Of a DNA stretch of 64,000 bases, positions 55,929 to 64,000 are shown piece by piece. The notes below the pieces were generated by a model. That model ran no database searches and was not told the DNA's origin. It saw nothing but the letters and a program-made list of their open reading frames with translations. The stretch is taken from NCBI GenBank assembly GCA_031002005.1, contig JARYHS010006964.1:1488001-1552000 (forward strand), given 5' to 3'. The position numbers and the translations under genes are program-made. Numbering within the stretch: position 1 is the stretch's first letter; each line of letters opens with the position of its first letter. The DNA is from Vandiemenella viatica. Taxonomy: Eukaryota; Arthropoda; Insecta; Orthoptera; Morabidae.

Positions 55929-56167
55929 TACATTAGGATTGTTAACAGTGTTTGAGGGCTGATGCTTCATTTTATTAGTAACAGTTGCCGGTGCTGGCTA
56001 TATTTCTGTTTCTTTTGTTTCTGAAATTCCAAACTGTTGAAGTACTCTATTTGTACTATGTTTTGGTGCGACTAACTTCTTAAAATTGCAGGACCTGTAT
56101 TTTTATTTGGTCCGCATACCATCATCGAATAATGAATATTATTAAACATCGTTGCTTTTAATTTTAG

Positions 56168-56245
56168 GAACCTGGGGCAGTTGATGCCAATGACACTTAC
56201 TATAGAAATTGTTCCAAAACTGAAAGTGATGAGTGTGATTATTAA
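56168..56245 (+). other. Terminal-exon-like block, copy 5 (short form)
   Basis: Acceptor tttaattttag, then EPGAVDANDTYYRNCSK and TESDECDY and TAA. Differs from copy 3 by one residue (A for V). The frame is fully open to the stop. Confidence 0.45.
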
Positions 56246-57748
56246 AAATTATGATTTGATGGTTGTATTGATATGAATACCTTGCTTAATGAGTTTAAAA
56301 AGTTTCTTATTTCTGTGTAATGGTATATAGTTTTATACCCTTACAAAGGTTAGATTTTATTAGTTGCTCCTAGTGACATCCTTCAATGTGGTTAGTTATT
56401 CTATTAAATATACTATAATTTCGTAAGGTCACTCACTCACCTCGATAGGCTCGATGCCTATTGGCTGAAGAAATTGTGACATCATGGGACAGCCTTTGCT
56501 CCCAAAACAGCGACCAGAGATACCATTACAAGAAATTCGAGGTTATGTCCACAATTTAATACCTAAGCACCAAATTAAGTTTGATTTTGATAATATTTCA
56601 GAGTTAAAAAAAAAAAAAACCATACCGATAACCTTATTGTTAAAAAAAAAAACATGGAACTACTTTCCAGTAAGATTTCGACTTTATGACCAAAGTTTAT
56701 GCACGTGCTAAGCTATTAAATGAGCGCTAAGCTTACCTTTTTATAAAGATTTAAAGCATATTGACTATATAAATGCGATGTGAAACACATTAATTCACTT
56801 GATTTTTGCCTTTAGCCGCAGCATTTAGTATTTAAAACACGTTAATAAAATATTTCCTTCCTCTTCTTATTTCAAGAAAAGACAGCGATATTCTTGCCGT
56901 TAATGAACAGAGAGCAGAGATTTTAGAATATGCAGTGTTTAATACCTAACCAACCGCTATAAAATTAATTAACATAATACATTCATTAATTTTGCTTTTT
57001 GTAGCATTTTATAGATTTAAAAAACGTGGGACTACTTTTCAGTAACATGTCGACTTGAATAAACCTAAATTACTCATGATCTCTGCAATAACAGCGAACG
57101 TGTTAGCTATGAAATAAGCAAGCATTAAGCTTAGCTTTTAATATACATGTAAATCATTGAGGATATGACTACAAATACGCGATGTGAAACTCTTTAATTC
57201 AGTGAATTGTTTAGCTTCTTAGCTACAGCATTTAGTATTAACAAGTAAATATAATATTTTCTTCCTTTCCTTATTTGAAGAAAATACAGTACATACTTAT
57301 TTAACCAATTTAAAACTTAAAAAGAAGATTTCCATTTATTTATCGTAATTTAACAAATATAATCTTGCCATTGGAATAATTAATTATAGCATTTCATTTT
57401 TTATTTTTTTAAATATTGAAAGCTCTCATGGCTAAAAAAAAGTGGAATTACTTTTCAATAATATGTTGCCTTTAAGAAACTTAAATTACTAATGTTCTAG
57501 GTTATTTAACATGTAAAACAGACTTCAGGAATGTGACCTGATCAAGTATTTTGGCAATTCATTTTCCGTCGTTGCTTAACTATTAAATATCACTCATAAC
57601 CTGAGATCTATAATAAAATCTGTGGCCAGAGTTTACATTACGCTATAATTGCTGATTTCATTAGTTTTCTTTCTTTGTGTATACTATACTCCAGTTATTA
57701 ATTTATTTCGTTTATTAAATTATTTAAAGAGGACATCAGACTTCAGAT

Positions 57749-58532
57749 ATGCCTCTTAAACGACCAACTACATCTCTCGAGGAATTTGATGGAAAAAAGA
57801 CCGCGAAAGCGAAATACAACAAGCAACATGCAACCTACCGTACTGATGAACAACGAAAAGAGAAAAAAATTATGACAATCGGCGTCAAGATAATGTTAGT
57901 GAACAACAACGTCAGCGGAAAGCAGAATACGACAAGTAATGTTTAGCAAGTCTTGCTGAAAAACGTGGTGAGCATGAAAATATATTTCAGGGACAAAACC
58001 AAAGCTATGTGGGAAGAATAGGCATAAATAATGAAAAACAAATTCCAGAATCAAACTGTGGTAGTTTAACCAATTCTGTGGTTAAATGAATTTTCCTAAA
58101 GTGAAACCACCTGATGGCAAATTCACTCTCTGTTGTCACAAAGGAAAAGTAGTTTTGCCTGCCAATCGCTCATGCAATCTCATTAATCGATTACTGACGA
58201 ACCACCATGAACATTCAAAAAACTTTTTAAAAAACATAAGATCTTTTAATAGCGCCCTTGCTTTTGCATCAATGGGTGCAAACATAGCAGCTCCTCCAGG
58301 CTACGGACCCTATTGCTTCCGAATACATGGTCAAATATACCATTGAACTGGTACACTACATCCAGCTTCTGGAGACATTAGAAAATATGCTCAGTTATAT
58401 ACTCTGGATCCCGATGAAGCTGCCGAGGAGAGAATAGCTTCATTGGAAAATGCTTCATACCACTCATCTTTAATAAAGGAACTAGAAGAATTTATGAGAT
58501 TGAACAAAACGTTAAGCAACATGGGTAAATAA
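57749..58532 (+). pseudogene. Helitron N-terminal remnant, second copy
   Basis: As at 37790-38563, with the same internal TGA after GQIYH (58344-58346). A 5-bp deletion around 57867 alters the basic N-terminal piece. An extra stretch just before the second segment (about 58054-58068) is absent from the first copy. Confidence 0.85.
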
Positions 58533-59439
58533 CATGTTATCGTATAGTAACACACTGGAAACGCATCATATAGTCAGACTGCATCTGTCGGCACAAATCT
58601 TTCTTTACGCATCTAACACCTTTCACATTAAATAGACATTCTTCAAATTTAGCAAAGTGAACTTTTGGAGTCAAATAAAACTGTATTTCAGCCATTTCCA
58701 GTCAAGAGACCTCGACGTTTGAAACAATTATACGAAAGCGCGATCGTCCTTGTCCATGTTTAATACGACTATTATTATACTTCTGAGTTCTTCAGGCCCA
58801 ATACATTTTATTCATTTTAACGGTGAAACACAGGTCAAGTTCATGTTTGGCCAGGTCAGGTAAACCTATCATAATCTTTGACCCTAAAAACTAGAACTAT
58901 TCTAGACCCGTGACGATACGCAAAAAACAGTCATGGGCTTACGCTAGTTAATCATAATTTTAATGCCGTTGGCTTACAATATGCCAAATTTTCTCGTTAT
59001 TTTGGAAGTGCCCAGAGAAAGTTTCTAAAAATCTATGATTATACATACCAGTAGAGCCAGTATTTGTAGGAAGTCAGATCACATACCCCAAATTTATCAC
59101 ATTCAGCTACATAACACAGCTATGAAATTTTCTATACGGCAGGACAACTGTCTCTTGTATAGTTTGACAAAGAGCACCGCGTAGTTAGACCCACAAGAGT
59201 TTAATATTCATACGCTCCAAACAAGGCCACAAACTACATTATCTGGTAAATCCCTTCGTAATGCGGCTTCGAACGCTAATACTACAACTGGCAAACCCCC
59301 TTTATGAAAGGAGGCGGGGAGTACTGATTTGTCAATAGTAATAACACAATTGGTCGGTCAGCAGTGCTCAGTGAAGTCATGAGTGACTAGGCATTTTGTG
59401 TTACCTGAATAACAAATCCATTATAGGTATTTGAACTCT

Positions 59440-60245
59440 TTTGAAGCTCGTGCCATGATTTTCAAGAGGAAACGCTAATGGGCAACCACACATAAACAAA
59501 GAAACACTTCCTTTAATGACGGAAAGGACAATCGATCATTGTGAAGCGTGGTTTTAAAAAAGTCGCAAGGATTTAAAAATAGTTTTCACTCACGATTTCC
59601 AAAGTGCTACGAGTAGTCCAGCTATCGTAATGACTGGGCGTCGGGATTTAAGAATGGGTTATATTGGTCTAGCTCAGTGCTGAGTGGCACTGGAAGTTTT
59701 GTAAAGTGGACAGTGGGTGGCTGGAAACTAGTGAATTGGAGCGATGTATCGTGATATACACTGTGGTGATCTCATGGATGGGTTCAATATTTGGTCAATG
59801 CGTGGATAACTTTACTTGCCATCATTTGTAGTGCCTTTAGTGAAGTAGACAGTAGGTGGTGTTATTGTATGGATATATTTTATGTGTTTAGAGAATGGTC
59901 TACTTATTGTGCTTAAGAACACCATAAATGTGAAAGCATATTAATATATTTTTAATAATTTTGTGCATTACACAGTTGAGAACCAGTTTGGAAACGATGA
60001 TTGTTTGTATCATCATGACAATGTTACCTGTCACACAACTGCATCTTAGAGGCAATAGTTTGCAGACAATAACATTCCCAAAATGTAACTGACTTGCTCG
60101 AAGTCCCAATCTGAGCCCAATGGAACACCTTTGGTATTTGTTAGAATACCTACTTAACTCTGTCCCCCACCGTGCAACATCACTAACTTCTCTGGTTTCA
60201 GTTCTTGAGGAAGTGTGCGCGCCTCTAGGGATGTTGCAAACCTGC
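59440..60245 (+). pseudogene. Tc1-like transposase relic, second copy
   Basis: Counterpart of 39420-40205, with the same HDN and MEHLW catalytic remnants and an additional one-base insertion near 60087. Some codons in the final 60 bases differ. Not functional. Confidence 0.8.
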
Positions 60246-60433
60246 ATATAGGTAACATGGAGGAAGGAATATATGGAAACGAAATAACGCTAAATCTGTG
60301 AAACTTCATATAAAAACTAGTCTCCTACAGCGTATGCGCGGCGGCCATAGGAATAACCCGAAATCATTGGGCTGTTTGCACTGTGTCTGCTGCGGAGAAT
60401 ATTTCATTTTCTAATATTCTGAAGTTTTCTACA

Positions 60434-60508
60434 ATGCCAAGTTGTGTTGCATACAGTTGCACAAACAGACAAGCTAGGAAACAACCTGGAATAATGTTTC
60501 ATAATTAA
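60434..60508 (+). pseudogene. THAP zinc-finger start fragment, second copy
   Basis: MPSCVAYSCTNRQARKQPGI then MFHN and a stop. The two cysteines and the GIMFH are conserved with the first copy. Confidence 0.55.
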
Positions 60509-61077
60509 GTCACATTGTAATTATTGTTCTTGAAGTGTGTGATTGGTAATTGCAACATGAGGGCCTATCGTTATAAATTTATTCATTGCTCTCAATAGGA
60601 TAAGGTCGTTCTCAGATATTTGTTGGTTTATGTAGAAAATCAGCAAATGTTACTTCTTTAAACATAAAAGGCTAGCCTTAGCGTAAACAAGGGTTGAAAG
60701 TCTAATTTAAGCGGGTAAAGTTTACATCGCGATACAATGAATATGGTATTCTGCATGCTTTCGTCCAGTTCAGTTTACACTGAAAGTGTACGATGAATTA
60801 ATTGTGATAATTTGTTATGTGCGAACTATGAAACGTGATGAAGCAAACGTTATTGTTATCCGAAATTTAGTTCGCGATGCGTTTCATGTATTTAGTTGTG
60901 TCTCTAGAGTTTAATTTTGTAGCGAAAATAATAATGGAAATGTAGATAGGTTGAATTCAGCGTGTACCAAAAGGGACAAACAATTTATTATTAGTTGGTA
61001 GTAATTTCATAAGCACCATGTTAGTGACACAACGCGTATCACGTATCGCAATGTATACTACTCCCATTTAAGCTTCT

Positions 61078-61478
61078 GATTTTTGGAGACAGCATATCTC
61101 GAGAACTAAAGGAGATGTTGACAATTTTTTTGTTTACTTTTAATTTTTCTCGTCGTGTTACATATGAATGTATTATCAAGGATGTTTTCCTTCTAAATTT
61201 CAACCTAAAACACTTCCCTTTTGTGACAGTATATCTCGAGAACTAAGCGAGATTTCGAAAAATTTTATTCTTTATTCTCGATTTGTTTTGTCGTGTTACA
61301 TCAGAATCAAACACCAAATTTGACGATGGGGAAATTTTTCTTCCGAATTTCAACCCAAATCACCTCACTTTTGAGACAGTATATCTCTAGAACTAAGCAG
61401 GATATCAAAAAAATTAATTCTTCATTTATGGTCTGTCTCGTCGAATTACATAATAATCCATCATCAAATGGCGATGCC
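61078..61478 (+). repeat. Tandem repeat, about 150 bp x 3, second copy
   Basis: Counterpart of 41039-41450. A small deletion in unit 1 (near 61183) shortens the spacing. Confidence 0.75.
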
Positions 61479-62032
61479 AAGGTTGTCGTATGATTCTCTT
61501 GAGGTTTTTGTGCCTGTTGCCCGTGTGTTCTACGGCCGACCAATATGGGGAAATCCCCACCCCACTTCTCTCTACCCGGTTTCACTCCAGTGCGTGGTGA
61601 TGGTCCTTTGCGTTGTCTCCATATATTCCTTTCTCCATAATAGGCAAGAGATGGACCAACCCCATATTTATGTCCAATAATAAGAAATGTGCAATTACAG
61701 TAATATGTCTCGATACTTCTGATCAGATAGTACAGTGTTACGCAAATCTTATAAATATTATCTATTCACTGTTATCAGACTGCTATTATCATTTTGAAAA
61801 GTCATTCATACTACCCGCAATTAACACCGCACAATGATGCGATTGCTTGACTAACTGGGGAGTTTTCATTCCTCTATCTTTTTTTCTCAAAGACTTAACA
61901 AAATCGTCAAACTGCCTCAGTTTAATGTTATTTGCTTGTTTTTGGTCTTGCTTCAACTAAATTTGGACACCTGCATATTAAGATATTGTATGAAAATTTG
62001 GGGTAGGAGATAAATTTATTGATAGATGATCG

Positions 62033-62130
62033 AATTAATTTTTTTGATCTGGAGCACAGTGGCATGATCCATGGTGATTTTACACGAGACCAGCTGGAAG
62101 TTCTAATGTCTGCATTCGATAAAACTGCCT
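62033..62130 (+). pseudogene. Homeobox-like fragment, second copy
   Basis: DFTRDQLEVLMSAFDKT is unchanged from the first copy, while the flanking bases have indels. One substitution (K to N) lies upstream of it. Confidence 0.3.
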
Positions 62131-62847
62131 TGAATTACTTGTTCCATTTGTATTTATTTTTTGTTCTGATCAATGGTGTTATAAAACTCTATACTGTCTC
62201 AGCAAAGACCATATTTTTCTGTAGTTAAATGTATCATAAGGAAACAAGAACAAACAATTACTTTTCAAAACAATATCACCAACATTCAAGTAAATGCTAC
62301 ACAGTGGTATGTAAATGAAATAATAAATGCTTATTGGGACACCCAATGATTATCAAGATTTAAAAAATATGTTCATAAATTAAATCTTCAGTCCTGTCCC
62401 ATACCATTGTGGATATAAGAAAATTTTATTTACAAAAGAATATTTTAGTGTACATATTCTAAAGTATTTTTGAGCTGAACCAAAAATAAAGTGCAAACCA
62501 GGAAGATGAGAAGTTAATTTACCTTCCAGATATTAGTAGTTCACTTCAAACCCATTGTACAGGAGAGAAAGTAAAAATGTCAACCAGGATCAAGAGGTAT
62601 TTGTAATGAATGCGAGCATCCAAGAAGCACCAGTCATAAGCGCTCCATAGTGGGCTTAAATCTGTAATACTAAATTTCTTTTAGGAAGGCTAGTGGTATA
62701 TGCATTATGTCTCTTCATTCAAAAATAATATCGGCTACTTTGATTCTGTTACAGACCGAAATTTTTTAAATACACCTATACTGCTCTGGCAAAGCTTGCT
62801 TTGTCATATGAATTTTGGTTTGATACTACACACTTTCCTTTTCCATT

Positions 62848-63000
62848 GCTTCTTAAATTACCGTAGGTAAATGCCATGATGCTTCCCTTAAAAGTCTGCA
62901 GAGAAAGTACTTCCCATTTTGTGTCCCAAATCATTTTTAAGCTCTAATAACCTTCACGTCATCAGACCATAAAGCTAAGTAAGGCTGATCTGTATGATAT
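62848..63000 (+). mobile_element. SINE relic, second copy
   Basis: Counterpart of 42808-42960 with few differences. Confidence 0.6.
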
Positions 63001-63735
63001 ACACTGGGATCAATGTAGTTTTCACATTGGTTATCACGCTATTGGTTTTGGAGCAAATAAACTGGCCATATTACCAGTGACATATCTTCTTGGAAATACA
63101 GGAAATTTTAGGATTGTGGAAAAATGTAACATTAAAATTTCTTTATTATTTCATACTGAAGCACTGTAAATAGACCTGGAATCTGTTCTCTGAAATTACT
63201 TTATTCCGTATTTTATCGATGCTGCACTGGGCTTACCACTTTCCAATTATAAGCGTGTTTTTGCGTACACAACTTACAAAGCCACAGCCAATATGTGCAT
63301 TATTTATTATTGTGTATATGTCTTAGGAAATGAAGAAAAATTATTTATCATTTAGTGATATGTCAATCCATTTCTCAAAATCAATTTGATAGATATATTT
63401 CCTAATTGTGTAGCTTATTGTTATAATTTGTCATTGTTTTTCATACTGTTATGAAATTCCCTAATTGTTTGACTAGACCTGCTGCGTTAACAGTAATACT
63501 TATGCCTGACATTCACAATGATGTGTGTTTTCTACATTTCATTTCATTTATTTTATTCACCATATGATACATTTTCATGTATATAGGTTTCAGTCCTTTA
63601 AATTTTAATACATAATGTACAATATACAATACAATACATTCATTTTCCATTGATACCAATATAAGAGACTGGCTCTGTGGGATGTGGAAAGTTGTCAATT
63701 TACTAGATAAACCGTTGCATAATAAAATAATAAGT

Positions 63736-63915
63736 ACACCAATAGATGTGCAATCATAGCATACATGGTACATTAAACAATTCTATAACAAAATAATACA
63801 TACACCAGAAGATGTATAGTCATAGCATAAGCATACATGGTACCATAAACAATTGCATAACAAAATAAATACATACACCAGGAAATGTACAGTCATAGCA
63901 TACATGGTAAACTAG
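63736..63915 (+). repeat. Tandem repeat, 65-73 bp x 3, second copy
   Basis: Counterpart of 43709-43890; unit 1 here keeps the CATACATGG that is shortened in the first copy. Confidence 0.7.
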
Positions 63916-63939
63916 TTATGTAAACTACATTTACATAAG

Positions 63940-64000
63940 CTACTGGCAGTTATTCTTTTAGATACCTTAATAATACTTTGAGAGAAGGAGTTGTCAATTA
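63940..64000 (-). pseudogene. 3' end of the CR1/Daphne-like LINE, cut by window edge
   Basis: Matches 43920-43974, the last codons of the LINE at 43.9 kb. Whether the rest of the LINE is duplicated too lies outside the window. Confidence 0.7.

Larger units (their letters stand above)
54015..64000. repeat. Direct 10-kb duplication, copy 2
   Basis: Counterpart of 34049-43974 in the same order and orientation: LINE, exon-like block, Helitron, Tc1, THAP, tandem repeats, SINE. It runs off the window end. Differences are mainly isolated substitutions and homopolymer indels, plus a few larger indels (58050-58075 and 58970-59040). Confidence 0.93.

Overview
This is intron-scale eukaryotic DNA, AT-rich and crowded with transposable elements. 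I see no operons, no ribosome-binding sites and almost no intact genes. The retroelement set (Penelope with GIY-YIG, Jockey, CR1/Daphne-like LINEs), Tc1, Helitron, a DUF7869-type transposon and tRNA-derived SINEs point to an arthropod. The SINE body resembles, from memory, a family abundant in Orthoptera and relatives, so a polyneopteran insect is my low-confidence guess. Three gaps of exactly 1000 N (3302-4301, 29474-30473, 53015-54014) are scaffolding gaps of unknown true size.

Region by region. 1-8.4 kb: decayed LINE reverse transcriptases and one credible host-gene exon encoding C2H2 zinc fingers (4499-4899, minus). 8.4-23.5 kb: a nested retroelement complex. Its base is a Penelope-like element (PLE). 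A truncated minus-strand copy (12436-14158) lies head to head with a fuller plus-strand copy (14159-18261 continuing at 23261-23541). The PLE pseudo-LTRs carry a minimal hammerhead ribozyme, and the 3' side also carries a 5S-rRNA-like Pol III control region followed by a T-run. A 678-bp solo LTR (CTGG target duplication) splits the PLE reading frame between reverse transcriptase and GIY-YIG endonuclease. A 5-kb Jockey element with a 14-bp target duplication interrupts the 3' pseudo-LTR. A second, 5'-truncated Jockey (8741-12436) abuts the left PLE copy.

23.5-37.1 kb: a large inverted duplication (arms 23545-29473 and 33058-37119). A CR1-like LINE is present in both arms. A 2.5-kb TIR transposon with a DUF7869-type transposase sits only in the left arm. 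A short terminal-exon-like coding block is repeated five times across the arms and the later duplicate. 34.0-44.0 kb is repeated in direct orientation at 54.0-64.0 kb. It holds a Helitron N-terminal remnant, a Tc1 (DD34E) relic, a THAP first exon, a 150-bp tandem repeat, a homeobox-like fragment and a SINE. Between the two copies lie two decayed LINEs (43.9-49.2 kb) and a foldback-like element whose ends are 180-bp tandem repeats in inverted orientation (49.2-51.4 kb).

How it fits together: the CR1-like insertion predates the inverted and direct duplications because all three copies share it. The DUF7869 transposon is found only in the left arm, and the PLE complex abuts that arm's outer end. 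The most interesting candidate is the PLE control module: paired CCAAT boxes, a 5S-like internal promoter with terminator, and a dimer-type hammerhead, all within one pseudo-LTR region.
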